A program made the position numbers and the translations under genes. A model generated the notes under the pieces. It was not told where the DNA came from and made no database searches. It saw nothing but the letters and a program-made list of their open reading frames with translations. A stretch of DNA of 64,000 nucleotides, taken from assembly GCF_003121705.1 (NCBI RefSeq), contig NZ_PYHR01000002.1, positions 124,001 through 188,000 of the forward strand, read 5' to 3'. Each line of letters begins with the position of its first letter. The first letter of the stretch is position 1. This document shows positions 27,936 through 38,320 of the stretch, one piece after another. This stretch comes from Serinibacter arcticus. Lineage in GTDB: Bacteria; Actinomycetota; Actinomycetes; Actinomycetales; Beutenbergiaceae.

Positions 27936-28562
27936 GGGCGAAGCCTCCTGAACCGGGGGTGCCGATCGGCCGACACGGGCGCACCGGACCGGGGTCACGA
28001 GCGACGCCCCCGAGATCGTCCACCCGTTCCTGCCGGGAGACTAGCGCCAGTGCTGGTCGACGCGCGCGGTGGTCCGGGAACGAGACGTGTTTATCGCCGG
28101 GACCGGGCTCGCGTTTCGGTCACCCTTCTGACCTCTCATGCCGATCAAGTTGTGATCGTGAAGAACGGGAAGCTTGCGGCCGTCGCAACCCCAGAAGAGG
28201 TTGCGTTCCGTCCGTGGGGTCGCACGGCAACTCGAATGTACGCGTGGGTGAGGTCCGATCCACGCCATCGATCGAAGCGATGAGGAGCGCTACGGTGCCT
28301 GCCTCGGTCGACCTCGAGCATCGCTGTCCACCCCAGGTGTGGTCGCAGCTCGAGGTGCCCGTTTGACGCGATCTCCTGTTGATCGGCGCAAAAGCCAGCT
28401 ACCGGGAGGTGTCCCACTCCATTCTGAGGCGGCCGGTGTTGTTTCGGCCCTCTCGTGCCAATAATGCGCGACTGGCGTTTTGAATCCGGATGCTCGTTGA
28501 GGCTGCGTGCTGCGTCTCGTCATGTTACTTTCGCCTCGTCGGTTCGCGATAAAGGAGACACG
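27936..28562. other. Gene-poor stretch, lower GC, left part of an accessory island
   Basis: The first 100 bases are the upstream region of the lipoprotein. From about 28078 base composition drops below the rest of the window. One plus-strand frame reads HADQVVIVKNGKLAAVATPEEV (28137-28202) and then stops making sense at a TGA at 28283; this resembles the end of an ABC ATPase or a Phd-type antitoxin and could be a decayed fragment, but no start, ribosome site or full domain exists. No RNA gene or repeat was recognised. Confidence 0.5.
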
Positions 28563-28742
28563 ATGGATTTCAACCAGGCAGCCACCAGCGCATCTGCGGC
28601 GATTGTGCGAAGCGCCGAAGCGATGAAGCAGGCCGAGGAGGCTGAGAAGTTGAGGGTTCTGGAAGTCGAGAAGCGTCGCCGCGAGCAGGCTATGCGCGAC
28701 GCGGAGGCACTCCGGCGCACTCCCGGCACGAGCGGTAGCTGA
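28563..28742 (+). CDS. Small coiled-coil protein of unknown function
   Basis: A 59-residue protein, with a strong AAAGGAG eight bases before ATG 28563, which makes it credible despite its size. The centre (SAEAMKQAEEAEKLRVLEVE and the following basic stretch KRRREQAM) is a charged amphipathic helix. No similarity to a known family is recognised. Codon usage is less GC-biased than in neighbouring housekeeping genes (for example GAT, GCG and TTG mixed), suggesting acquisition with the island. Confidence 0.6.
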   Translation: MDFNQAATSASAAIVRSAEAMKQAEEAEKLRVLEVEKRRREQAMRDAEALRRTPGTSGS

Positions 28743-28790
28743 GACCGGCTGACCAGATCGGCACGTTTGTCGATCGTTCTTGCGATGACT

Positions 28791-28796
28791 TTTATC
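28791..28796 (+). promoter_or_regulatory. Possible promoter TTGTCG-18-TTTATC of the second small gene
   Basis: A -35-like TTGTCG at 28767-28772 and the AT-rich -10-like TTTATC at 28791-28796 with an 18-bp spacer, 135 bases upstream of ATG 28931. Plausible only because such AT-rich hexamers are rare in this genome. Confidence 0.3.
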
Positions 28797-28930
28797 TGTC
28801 GTGACGAGTAAGTTGAACGAGGCTACGACGTTCCGGCCGTCGCTGATTGCTCCAGATAGCCGTTTCGCGCCCATACGCGACGCCCGCCCGATGTGCTTTT
28901 GCAGACCGCCGTTCTAATGAAGGGGTAGTC

Positions 28931-29254
28931 ATGATCATCCTCGACGAGGCGACAGCGCGTCGTGCGCTCGAAAGAGTTGGAACGCTCCAGCGAGAAATTA
29001 CGGAGCTCGGCGGTGATGCTCGTACAGGAGCAGACGAGATTGCCGACCTGCTTCAATCCGTGGTTCTCTTTCTGAAGAGTTCCGGCTCTTACAGCTCGAG
29101 CCTCAGGGAACACGTCGTGACGCCGATGTGGGAGTGGGCGATGTACACCATCGCTCCTCGAGCGCTGCGCGAGGATGACGCTGAGGCCCGATACCTGGTC
29201 GACAAGATTATCGCCCTGCGTTCCGAGCTGGAAGACGGAATCTTGCGAGAGTAA
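28931..29254 (+). CDS. Hypothetical protein, helical, unknown family
   Basis: A 107-residue protein, MIILDEATARRALERVGTLQ at its start, then QREITELGGDARTGADEIADLLQ and a C-terminal EARYLVDKIIALRSELEDGI helix. Looks wholly helical with acidic character and no signal peptide. AAGGGG lies eight bases before ATG 28931 and codon use (AGA, TTA-like third positions) is atypical for this genome. Lies 188 bp after the other small gene on the same strand; the two may be a unit. No function is proposed. Confidence 0.65.
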   Translation: MIILDEATARRALERVGTLQREITELGGDARTGADEIADLLQSVVLFLKSSGSYSSSLREHVVTPMWEWAMYTIAPRALREDDAEARYLVDKIIALRSELEDGILRE

Positions 29255-29591
29255 GGGTCCGGGTGGGAGAAGTTCGATTCCCAGGGAGACCTCGACCCCT
29301 ACCCCCCCAGCCCAGCCGACCCGCACCTCATGTGGGAAGGGCCTCTTTGCCGTTTCCGAGTTCACTGAGTGATCGACTTACCTGCCTCCTCGACTGAAGG
29401 CGAGGAGGCATTCTTGGAGCAACTGCGGACTAGGTGCTTTGACGCAGCGCCGCAGGATCGACGCCCCGAACCTCTCTTGTAGTACTTGCTCTGATCGATA
29501 CGTCGACCCGAGCGGTCCTGCTGCAGGAGCCGGCCGAGTGCTGCCGCGAAGTAGGGCCGGGGGTCCGTGTCGCAACCCCGCGGGCCGCGAG
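29255..29591. other. Intergenic remainder of the accessory island
   Basis: No convincing gene. Contains a 10-bp perfect hairpin (29383-29410). A tRNA T-arm-like GTTCGATTCCC at 29273 has no matching tRNA body. Composition returns to the high-GC background near 29560. Confidence 0.5.
29383..29410. terminator. 10-bp perfect hairpin, likely terminator
   Basis: TGCCTCCTCG (29383-29392) pairs with CGAGGAGGCA (29401-29410) around ACTGAAGG, followed on the plus strand by TTCTTGG, a weak T-rich run. Located 128 bases after the second small gene. Confidence 0.5.
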
Positions 29592-30050
29592 TCAGAAGAG
29601 GCGCGCGAGCCCGACGACGAGCAGCAGCCCGAACGACAGCCCGGTGCTGCTCAGGGTCGCGATGCTCAGCGCGGCGAGCCCGCCCACACCCACGCGGGGC
29701 ACGACCGTCTGCTCGGCGCCGGCGACGATGATCTCGAGCTGCTGACCGTCCGGCGTCACCGTGCGCACGACGTTGTCGGGGTGCTCCCCGGTGAGCTCCA
29801 TGCTGTGCAGTCGGCGCAGCACCTGCGTGCGCCGCACGCCCAGCCACACGACCGGGACGGCGAGCAGCACGGCCGCCACGCGCACGATCCAGGCGCCGGC
29901 ACCGGTCAGTCCGATGGTCGCGGCGAACAGTCCCAGGATCGTGACGGCGCCGGCGATCAGCAGGTAGAGCGTCGGCTTCCCGAGGGCGCGCGAGCCCCCG
30001 CGCCCGATGGCGCCCCAGTCGATTCCCGCTGCCGGTCCCTGTTCGCTCAC
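29592..30050 (-). CDS. Hypothetical membrane protein
   Basis: A 152-residue protein with three or four hydrophobic segments: TLYLLIAGAVTILGLFAATIGL, WIVRVAAVLLAVPVVWLGV and the C-terminal LSFGLLLVVGLARLF, with a middle hydrophilic part (RLHSMELTGEHPDNVVRTVT). The family is unrecognised. GTG 30050 has GGACGGG upstream. It follows the maleylpyruvate-isomerase-type gene on the same strand by 46 bp and may be cotranscribed. Confidence 0.65.
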   Translation of the reverse strand: MSEQGPAAGIDWGAIGRGGSRALGKPTLYLLIAGAVTILGLFAATIGLTGAGAWIVRVAAVLLAVPVVWLGVRRTQVLRRLHSMELTGEHPDNVVRTVTPDGQQLEIIVAGAEQTVVPRVGVGGLAALSIATLSSTGLSFGLLLVVGLARLF

Positions 30051-30096
30051 CCGTCCAGCGTCGCACGCGTCGCCAGGACCGACCAGCGCGGTTCGC

Positions 30097-30839
30097 TCAC
30101 GGCGTGAGCGGCGTGGCGAGCAGCGCCGCGAGGTGCGCGACGGCGTCGGGCTCGTCCGCCGTCACGGTGACGGCCGGCGAGTCCGCGGCCAGCCGGCCCC
30201 ACAGCAGCAGGGCGAGGTGCTCGGGCTGACCCTCGACCGTCAGGCGCGGCACCCCTGCGACGGGCGGGAGACCGCCGTCGAGCACGAGCGAGGCGCCGCC
30301 GGGCCGCCGGAGCGTGAGGTGGACCGCGGGCGGGCCGGTGCGCCCGAGCCGCACCTGGCGCGGGTGCATCACGCCGACGATCTCGTCGACGCAGTCCCAC
30401 CAGTGCTCGTCGTCGACCTCGAGCTCGAGACCAGCGGCGGTGCGCAGGTCCCACAGGTGCACGAGGGTCTCGAGCTTCTGGCGACGGTGCCAGAACGCCA
30501 CGGTGCCGCGCTGCTCGTCGTGCGGCACGCCGTCGTCGACGAGCGCCCAGGCCCGGGCGTCGGGGTCGAGCTCGAGCAGCGTCTCCCGCAGCTCCCGTGC
30601 GCAGCGCTCGTACAGCTCCGGCAGGTCGAAGGACCGCGGCCGAGCGGCACCTCGTGGGTGCGGCGCGCCTGGGCGGCGGCCCAGTGGTGCACCCGGGCGA
30701 GATGGACGACGAGCTGGCGCACCCGCCAGCGCCCGCACCAGGGCACCGGCGTGGTCGGGTCGACCACGGAGACGGAGTCGAGAAAGGCGTCCTGGAGGTC
30801 GGCGAGCACCTCGAGGTCACGGGACACGGGGGCGGGCAT
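30097..30839 (-). CDS. Maleylpyruvate-isomerase-type (mycothiol-dependent/DinB-like) protein with an apparent frameshift
   Basis: Restored length about 247 residues. The N terminus from ATG 30839 reads [18 protein letters not shown], then [20 protein letters not shown], the characteristic metal-ligand helix of the MDMPI/DinB four-helix family. Near CCGCGG (30634-30639) the frame breaks; the continuation [40 protein letters not shown] and [16 protein letters not shown] is in the next frame and ends at 30097. One missing base explains it. Mycothiol-dependent isomerase or transferase chemistry is typical of the family, substrate unknown. It diverges from lepA with 41 bp between starts. Confidence 0.72.
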
Positions 30840-30880
30840 GGGACCATGGTGCCGTTCCCGCATCTCTATCCGGAGTACCT

Positions 30881-32755
<1,875 letters not shown>

Positions 32756-32788
32756 CAGCAGCGTGACACCCGCCTCCAGGGCGACCTC

Positions 32789-33991
32789 GTGAGCCCGCAG
32801 CTGCCCGACGGCGAGGCCGCTCCGCGCGACGGCTCGCTCCCGCCCGCGGTTCTCGAGGGCGCCGCCGAGCGGGACTTCGGCGTCTACCTGCACGTGCCGT
32901 TCTGCACCGTGCGGTGCGGCTACTGCGACTTCAACACCTACACCGCCACGGAGCTGGGCGAGGGGGCGAGCCAGGCCACCTACGCCTCCTCCGCGCTGCA
33001 GGAGATCGCGCTGGCGGCGTCCGTCATGGAGCGCGCCGGGCTGCCGGCCCGCCCGGTCAGCACCGTGTTCGTCGGGGGCGGGACGCCCACGCTCCTGGAG
33101 GTGGTGGACCTCGCGGCGATGGTCGACGGCGTGCGGCAGGCCTGGGGCCTCGCCCCCGACGCCGAGATCACCACGGAGGCCAACCCCGACTCGGTGACGC
33201 CCGAGTCGCTCGCCGCCCTCGTGGAGGCGGGCTTCACCCGCGTCTCCTTCGGCGTGCAGTCCGTGGTGCCGCACGTGCTGGCCACGCTCGACCGCACGCA
33301 CGACCCGCTCCGCGTGCCCGACGTCGTGGGCTGGGCCCGCGACGCCGGCCTCGCGGTCTCGCTCGACCTCATCTACGGGACCCCGGGGGAGTCGCTGGCG
33401 GACTGGCGCACCAGCCTCGAGGCCGCCGTCGCGCTGCAGCCCGACCACATCTCGGCCTACGCCCTCACGGTGGAGCCGGGCACCGCGCTGCACCGCCGCG
33501 TGCGCAGCGGCGAGCTGCCCGCCCCGACGGGTGACGACGAGGCGGCCAAGTACGAGCTCGCCGACGAGATCCTCGGCACCGAGCTCGACTGGTACGAGAT
33601 CAGCAACTGGGCTCGGACCCCCGACGACCGCTGCCGGCACAACCTCGCCTACTGGCGCGGCGCCGACTGGTGGGGCATCGGCCCCGGTGCCCACAGCCAC
33701 GTCGGCGGCGTGCGGTGGTGGAACGTCAAGCACCCGCGCGCGTACGCCAACCGGTTGGCGGCGGGGGAGTCCCCGGCGCACGGCCGGGAGATCCTCGACG
33801 ACGACGCGCAGCGCCTGGAGCGCGTCATGCTCGGCACGCGGCTGGCCACGGGGTTCCCGACGGCGGGCCTGGACCGGGCCGCGGTGGCCTCGCTCATCGC
33901 CGAGGAGCTCGTGACGTTCCGTCCCGGAACGATCACGCTCACGCGGCGGGGCCGGCTGCTCGCCGACACCGTCGTGCACCGCCTGACCTGA
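32789..33991 (+). CDS. hemW: Radical SAM heme chaperone HemW (formerly coproporphyrinogen III oxidase-like)
   Basis: A 400-residue radical SAM protein. VYLHVPFCTVRCGYCDFNTY contains the CX3CX2C cluster ligands (about Cys37, 41, 44); VFVGGGTPTLLEV and TTEANPDSVTPESLAALVEAGFTRVSFGVQSV follow. The C-terminal HemW domain (ISNWARTPDDRCRHNLAYWRGADWWGIGPGAHS) is present. HemW inserts heme into respiratory proteins rather than acting as an oxidase. GTG 32789 sits 33 bases after lepA with GGGCGACC upstream. Confidence 0.95.
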   Translation: MSPQLPDGEAAPRDGSLPPAVLEGAAERDFGVYLHVPFCTVRCGYCDFNTYTATELGEGASQATYASSALQEIALAASVMERAGLPARPVSTVFVGGGTPTLLEVVDLAAMVDGVRQAWGLAPDAEITTEANPDSVTPESLAALVEAGFTRVSFGVQSVVPHVLATLDRTHDPLRVPDVVGWARDAGLAVSLDLIYGTPGESLADWRTSLEAAVALQPDHISAYALTVEPGTALHRRVRSGELPAPTGDDEAAKYELADEILGTELDWYEISNWARTPDDRCRHNLAYWRGADWWGIGPGAHSHVGGVRWWNVKHPRAYANRLAAGESPAHGREILDDDAQRLERVMLGTRLATGFPTAGLDRAAVASLIAEELVTFRPGTITLTRRGRLLADTVVHRLT

Positions 33992-34070
33992 GCGCGGCGG
34001 GGCCGACGACGCGCACACCGCCCGCGGCCTTCCGGGCCTGTCCACCGGCGCGCCCGGGGGCCGGGGTTCC

Positions 34071-34076
34071 TTGACA
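34071..34076 (+). promoter_or_regulatory. Consensus -35 box TTGACA
   Basis: A perfect TTGACA at 34071 upstream of the first of three paralogous membrane proteins; 17 bases later comes TTCGCT, a poor -10. The start codon is about 110 bases downstream, leaving a long untranslated leader. Confidence 0.35.
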
Positions 34077-34184
34077 CGCCCCACCGGGGGCGGTTCGCTT
34101 CCCCTTGCGGTCTTCATCCGCCACAGCTCGGCGCGCGCCGCCGCGCCGCCCCCGTGACACCGAGACCGAGAGAGGACCTCACCG

Positions 34185-35249
34185 ATGACCGATCCGAACA
34201 CGCCTGGTGGTTCTGACCGACCCGAGGAGACCACCCCCCAGACGCCCGGGCACACGCCGCCGGCGCCGCAGCCGCCCGGTGCCCCGGCCTGGGGCGCGCC
34301 GCCGCCCCCGCCGTCGTCCCCGCAGGTGCCCGGCTACGGAGCACCGCAGCAGCCGGCCGCCCCGACGCCCCCGCCGCCCTCGTACGACGGGCCGCCGGCC
34401 CCGCCGAGCGCCTACCCCTCGCCCGACCAGGGTGGCTTCCCGCCGCCGCAGCAGGGCGGCTTCCCGCCCCCGCCGCAGCAGGGTGGCTTCCCGCCGCCCC
34501 CGCAGGGTGGCTTCCCGCCCCCGCCGCAGGGTGGCTTCCCGACCCCGCCGGCCGCCTACGCCGGTGGCGGCTACGTCAGCCCGCCCGACGTCGGCCAGGC
34601 GTTCAGCTGGGGCTGGTCCAAGTTCAAGGACAACTGGGTCTCGCTCGTCGTCTCGCACCTGCTGTGGGGCATCGTCGTCGGCGCCGTCGGCGGGATCGGT
34701 ATCGCGATCGCCACTGCCACCGGCGGGGCGAGCACGACGGCCAACACCGACACGGGCGTCGCCGTCGCGACGTCGCTGGGCCTGGGCGGCATCATCATCG
34801 TGTCGATCCTCACGGTGCTGATCTCGTTCATCGCGCTCATCGGTCTGACGAACGGTTACCTCACGATCGCCGACGGTCGACGCAGCAGCATCGGTGACTT
34901 CTTCAAGTTCCGGAACGTCGGCCAGGGTGTTCTGCTCAGCCTCCTCCTCGGCGTCGCCTCCGGCCTGCTCTCCTTCACGGGCATCGGTTCGCTCGTGGTC
35001 CAGTTCTTCGGGATCTACGCGATGTTCTTCGTCGTCGACCGCGGGCTGTCCGCGATCGACGCGATCAAGGCGAGCGTCGACCTGGCGATCAAGAACGCCG
35101 CCCAGACGGCGCTCCTGGTGCTGCTCACGATCCTGTGCGGCTTCGGCGCGCTGCTCTGCGGTGTCGGTCTCCTCGTGACGATCCCGCTGGCCTACCTCGC
35201 GGCCACGTATCTCTACCGCCGCCTCAGCGGGGCCTCCGTCGCGGCCTGA
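34185..35249 (+). CDS. Membrane protein with proline-rich GGFPPPP-repeat tail (paralog 1 of 3)
   Basis: A 354-residue protein. Residues 1-125 are a low-complexity cytoplasmic tail with five GGFPPPPQQ-like repeats (nucleotides 34432-34545). Then comes a four-to-six helix membrane domain: AFSWGWSKFKDNWVSLVVSHLLWGIVVGAVGGIGIAIA, IIIVSILTVLISFIALIGLTNGYLTIADGRRSSIGDFFKF, LLLGVASGLLSFTGIG, VVDRGLSAIDAIKASVDLAIKN and TALLVLLTILCGFGALLCGVGLLVTIPLAYLAATYLYRRL. The family (DUF975-like) is unassigned. Proline-rich tails could bind partner proteins or be phosphorylated. Two weaker copies follow immediately, so tandem duplication is evident. ATG 34185 has AGAGGAC upstream. Confidence 0.8.
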   Translation: MTDPNTPGGSDRPEETTPQTPGHTPPAPQPPGAPAWGAPPPPPSSPQVPGYGAPQQPAAPTPPPPSYDGPPAPPSAYPSPDQGGFPPPQQGGFPPPPQQGGFPPPPQGGFPPPPQGGFPTPPAAYAGGGYVSPPDVGQAFSWGWSKFKDNWVSLVVSHLLWGIVVGAVGGIGIAIATATGGASTTANTDTGVAVATSLGLGGIIIVSILTVLISFIALIGLTNGYLTIADGRRSSIGDFFKFRNVGQGVLLSLLLGVASGLLSFTGIGSLVVQFFGIYAMFFVVDRGLSAIDAIKASVDLAIKNAAQTALLVLLTILCGFGALLCGVGLLVTIPLAYLAATYLYRRLSGASVAA

Positions 35250-35275
35250 GCCACGACGGGCTCCACCGAGCCGCA

Positions 35276-35310
35276 CGACGACCCCGGGCGCAGCGCGCCC
35301 GGGGTCGTCG
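35276..35310. terminator. 15-bp perfect hairpin terminator
   Basis: CGACGACCCCGGGCG (35276-35290) pairs perfectly with CGCCCGGGGTCGTCG (35296-35310) around CAGCG, between paralogs 1 and 2; no T tract. Confidence 0.75.
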
Positions 35311-35360
35311 TCGTCGGACCGGCTCGCGGACCCGATCCCCGGTGGCGCGGGCCGACCTGC

Positions 35361-35366
35361 CACGAT
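35361..35366 (+). promoter_or_regulatory. -10-like CACGAT, six bases before paralog 2
   Basis: CACGAT, six bases, then ATG 35373; no ribosome-binding site. Confidence 0.35.
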
Positions 35367-35372
35367 GGCCGC

Positions 35373-36419
35373 ATGAGCACCCCCCACGATCCCCAGGACC
35401 CCTCGGGCGTCCCCGGACCGCCCGCGTACGGGTCGTTCCCGCCCCCGCCCGGTCAGTACGGCCAGCCCGGTCAGCACGACCAGCCGAACCCGTACGGCCA
35501 GCAGCCCGGTGGCGCGCCGCTGCCGCCCCCGCCGGGCCAGCCCGGTCAGTACGGCGCGCCCGGACAATTCGGCCAGCCCGGCCAGTACGGCCAGCCCGGT
35601 CAGCAGGGCCCGTACGGCGCCCCCAGCGGCTACGGCCCGACCGACGCTCCCGGCCCGCACCCCTACGGCCCGGCCCCCGGGTTCGGACCTGGCGGCTACG
35701 GCCAGGGCGGCGTCGTCCCCGCCCCCGTCACGGCGGGTGCGGCCACGAGCTTCGCGTTCTCGCGCTTCGGTCGGAACGCCGGCGTCCTCATCGGCATCAC
35801 GGTGGTCGTCGGGGTGGTCGGGTCGCTGGTGCAGCTGCTGGCGAGCCTCGGGCTCGCGGCGGCAGGCCTCACCACGGAGACCGTCGTCACGGGCGACTCC
35901 TTCAGCTTCAGCACCGAGAACCTCTCCTACCTCGGGCAGATCATCGCCTCGCTCGTCACGGGCTTCGTCGGCGGGGTCGGGTCGCTGATCCTCGCGACGG
36001 GCGCGCTGCGCATCGTGCGGACGGGCCGAGCCTCGTTCGGGGACTTCTTCGCGTTGCCACCGACGTGGGCGATCTTCGCCGCCCTGTGGGCCGTGCTCAG
36101 CGCGTTCACCGCGCTCGGACCGGTGACGTGGGCGGTGCTCGTGCTCGCCCTCGTCTCGATCGTCGTGGCGATCGCGATCGTGTACGCGCCCTACTTCCTG
36201 GTGGACGCCCCGCGGCCGCCGCTGGCGGCGTTCTCGTCGTCCCTGTCGATGGTGGGGGCCAACCTCGGCCAGACCGTCCTGATGGCGCTCATCGCGGTGG
36301 GTCTGTTCATCGCGGGTGCCGTCGCCTGCCTGGTCGGGCTGCTGGTCGCGGCCCCGGTCGTCACCGTCGCGTTCGTCGCCCTGTACTGCGGGCTCCGCCG
36401 GGAGACCGTCGCCGCCTGA
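35373..36419 (+). CDS. Membrane protein with GQYGQPG-repeat tail (paralog 2 of 3)
   Basis: A 348-residue relative of the preceding gene. Residues 1-120 carry QYGQPGQ-type repeats (PGQYGQPGQHDQPNPYGQQP and further copies) in place of GGFPPPP repeats. The membrane domain is comparable in length and hydropathy to paralog 1 and keeps FSRFGRNAGVLIGITVVVGVVGSL, IRTGRASFGDFF-like segments (ALRIVRTGRASFGDFFALPP) and CLVGLLVAAPVVTVAFVALYCGLRRE. Low overall identity shows an old duplication. No function is known. ATG 35373 is likely leaderless. Confidence 0.78.
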   Translation: MSTPHDPQDPSGVPGPPAYGSFPPPPGQYGQPGQHDQPNPYGQQPGGAPLPPPPGQPGQYGAPGQFGQPGQYGQPGQQGPYGAPSGYGPTDAPGPHPYGPAPGFGPGGYGQGGVVPAPVTAGAATSFAFSRFGRNAGVLIGITVVVGVVGSLVQLLASLGLAAAGLTTETVVTGDSFSFSTENLSYLGQIIASLVTGFVGGVGSLILATGALRIVRTGRASFGDFFALPPTWAIFAALWAVLSAFTALGPVTWAVLVLALVSIVVAIAIVYAPYFLVDAPRPPLAAFSSSLSMVGANLGQTVLMALIAVGLFIAGAVACLVGLLVAAPVVTVAFVALYCGLRRETVAA

Positions 36420-36434
36420 GCCGTGCCCCGTCGC

Positions 36435-36466
36435 GACGGCGCCGTCCCCGCGGGGGCGGCGCCGTC
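36435..36466. terminator. Hairpin after paralog 2
   Basis: GACGGCGCCG (36435-36444) pairs with CGGCGCCGTC (36457-36466); CCCC/GGGG extends it inward. Just after the stop codon at 36419. Confidence 0.65.
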
Positions 36467-36551
36467 GTCGTCCGCGGGTACGGCTGGTCGCGTGCTCGGC
36501 CGCCGCCCCGGACGGCCCACCGCTCCTGTCGCGGCCTCGGCGGGGCTCTGC

Positions 36552-36557
36552 CAGGAT
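36552..36557 (+). promoter_or_regulatory. -10-like CAGGAT, six bases before paralog 3
   Basis: CAGGAT, six bases, then ATG 36564; no ribosome-binding site. Confidence 0.35.
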
Positions 36558-36563
36558 CGGACG

Positions 36564-37361
36564 ATGAGCGCACCCGAGCCCGTCCTCCCGCCTCCGGAGG
36601 CACCCCACGCGCTCGGTGCGTCCCGGAGGCCCCCGGTCCCCGGTCCGCCCGTCGCGGCGGTGCTGACGGGCAGCCGACGCCCGGCCCCGGCGACGGCGCT
36701 GGGCGCCGTCGCCGTCGGGTTCCGGCGCTACTCCGTGAGCACCGGGGCCGTTCTCGGGGCGGCGGTGGTCTGGTTGGCCGTGCTGGCCCTGACGGGTCTG
36801 TCGCTGTTCGCCGCGGCACGAGGCCTGGGGTTCGTCGACAGCGAGCTCGTCGCTCGCACGGGTCGGTCGATGTCGAGGGCGGTGCTGACGTTCGAGGGGC
36901 GGATCTTCACGGCCACGATCGGAGCGGTGCCGGCCACGCTCGCGCTGATCGCCTGCTCGAGCGGAGGGCTGCGGCTCGTGCGGACCGGAGCGGTCAGGTT
37001 CGCCGACTTCTTCACGGTCCCGCGCGGGGTGCCGACGCTCGCCTTCATCGGCCTCGGCGCCGCGGTCGCACTCGTCGGGGCGTTGACGTTCGGCGGTGGG
37101 GCGGCGGCCGGCCTGGTCTTCATCTTCGCGGGCCCGGCCTTCGTGGACTCGCCGCGGAGCGCTCTCGGCGCTTACCGGACCTCCGCGCTGCTCGTGGGGT
37201 CGAGGTTCTGGCAGACGCTGCTGCTCGCGGTGCTCGCGTCCGTGATCGCCGCCGGAGGCTTCCTCGTCTTCCTGGTGGGGGCGCTCTGGACGCTGCCCGC
37301 GGCCGGCCTCGCCGTCGTCGCCCTCTACTGCGGGCTGCGGCGCGAGATGATCACGGCGTGA
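36564..37361 (+). CDS. Membrane protein, paralog 3 of 3, short tail
   Basis: A 265-residue protein whose proline-rich N-terminal tail is cut to about 50 residues, with the same membrane core: GGLRLVRTGAVRFADFFTVP matches ALRIVRTGRASFGDFFALPP of paralog 2, and the end VLASVIAAGGFLVFLVGALWTLPAAGLAVVALYCGLRREM matches its C terminus. Six to seven predicted helices. The three genes form a cluster with decreasing tail length. Converges with the DUF3097 gene, 10 bases apart. Confidence 0.75.
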   Translation: MSAPEPVLPPPEAPHALGASRRPPVPGPPVAAVLTGSRRPAPATALGAVAVGFRRYSVSTGAVLGAAVVWLAVLALTGLSLFAAARGLGFVDSELVARTGRSMSRAVLTFEGRIFTATIGAVPATLALIACSSGGLRLVRTGAVRFADFFTVPRGVPTLAFIGLGAAVALVGALTFGGGAAAGLVFIFAGPAFVDSPRSALGAYRTSALLVGSRFWQTLLLAVLASVIAAGGFLVFLVGALWTLPAAGLAVVALYCGLRREMITA

Positions 37362-37371
37362 GCCGAGCGTC

Positions 37372-38247
37372 TCAGCCCTCGGGGAGCGTGACGAAGTCGA
37401 CGAGCTCCTCGACCCGACCGAGCAGCTCGGGGGAGAGGTCCTTGTAGTCGCGGACGCGGCCGAGGATCTTCGCCCAGCCCGTCGCGACGTCGGCCTGGGA
37501 CGCGTGCGGGAGGCCGAGCGCCGCGAGCGTCCCGGTCTTGATGTCGGTGCCGCGAGGCACGTGCGGCCACGCCGTCAGCCCCACCCGCTGCGGCCGGACC
37601 GCCTGCCACACGTCGATGTAGGGGTGACCGAGGATGAGCACGTGCTCCGCCCGGCGACCGAGGCGTCGCAGCGTGTCGTCCGCGAGCCGTCGCTCCTTCG
37701 AGCCGGCCACCAGGTGGTCCAGCAACACGCCCGCCCGTCGGGTCGGGCCGGGCTCGAACGCCGCCAGCACCTCGGCGAGGTGGTCGGCGCCGTCGAGGAG
37801 CTCCACGACGATCCCCTCCAGCCGCAGGTCGTCGCCCCAGACCTTCTCCACGAGCTGCGCGTCGTGCTTGCCCTCGACCCAGATGCGTGAGGCGCGCGCC
37901 ACGCGCGCCCGGGCACCGGCGACGGCGCGGGAGCCGGACGCCGTCCGCGCCACCGCGGCGGGGGCGGCGGCCACCGCCGGCCGCACGAGCCGGACCGGTT
38001 CGCCGTCGACCCAGAAGCCGGGGCCGAGCGGGAACGAGCGGCGGGCGCCCCTGCGGTCCTCGAGGACGACGACGTCCCCGCCGTTCGTCCGCTCCACCCG
38101 GAGCACGGCGCCGACGTACGAGGTCGTGACGTCCTCCACGACGAGGCCGACGACGGCGGGCTCGTCGCGGGTCACCCTGCGGGAGCCGGTGCGCACGCGG
38201 GGGTCGGTGGACAGGACGTCGGGACCGTAGGGGTCGAAGCTGGGCAC
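37372..38247 (-). CDS. DUF3097 family protein
   Basis: A 291-residue actinobacteria-specific protein: [42 protein letters not shown], then [46 protein letters not shown], a TOPRIM-like [19 protein letters not shown] stretch and [18 protein letters not shown]. The toprim resemblance hints at nucleic-acid work, but no activity is assigned to the family. GTG 38247 was chosen as the only start placing the conserved FDPYGPDVL segment at the N terminus. It diverges from hrcA. Confidence 0.88.
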   Translation of the reverse strand: MPSFDPYGPDVLSTDPRVRTGSRRVTRDEPAVVGLVVEDVTTSYVGAVLRVERTNGGDVVVLEDRRGARRSFPLGPGFWVDGEPVRLVRPAVAAAPAAVARTASGSRAVAGARARVARASRIWVEGKHDAQLVEKVWGDDLRLEGIVVELLDGADHLAEVLAAFEPGPTRRAGVLLDHLVAGSKERRLADDTLRRLGRRAEHVLILGHPYIDVWQAVRPQRVGLTAWPHVPRGTDIKTGTLAALGLPHASQADVATGWAKILGRVRDYKDLSPELLGRVEELVDFVTLPEG

Positions 38248-38314
38248 CTCGCCACGGTAGCCACGCCCGGGCCGGGTGAGAGGAGCGCCACCCCGGGGTC
38301 GGACCAGGTGGGCG

Positions 38315-38320
38315 TAGAAT
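38315..38320 (+). promoter_or_regulatory. hrcA -10 box TAGAAT
   Basis: TAGAAT overlaps the first base of the CIRCE element and lies about 36 bases before ATG 38356. No good -35 is seen. Confidence 0.5.

Noticed and set aside
28137-28283. Complete antitoxin or ABC-transporter gene
   Set aside because: Only about 22 residues look meaningful and no start codon with a ribosome-binding site exists. Recorded only as a possible fragment.
29265-29295. tRNA or attachment-site remnant (GTTCGATTCCC)
   Set aside because: The sequence resembles a T loop, but no five-base stem with a seven-base loop forms and no acceptor, D or anticodon arm is near. No integrase or direct repeat supports an att site.
34432-34545. 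Independent repeat element inside paralog 1
   Set aside because: The GGCTTCCCGCC-type repeat keeps the reading frame and encodes the GGFPPPP units, so it is a coding repeat.
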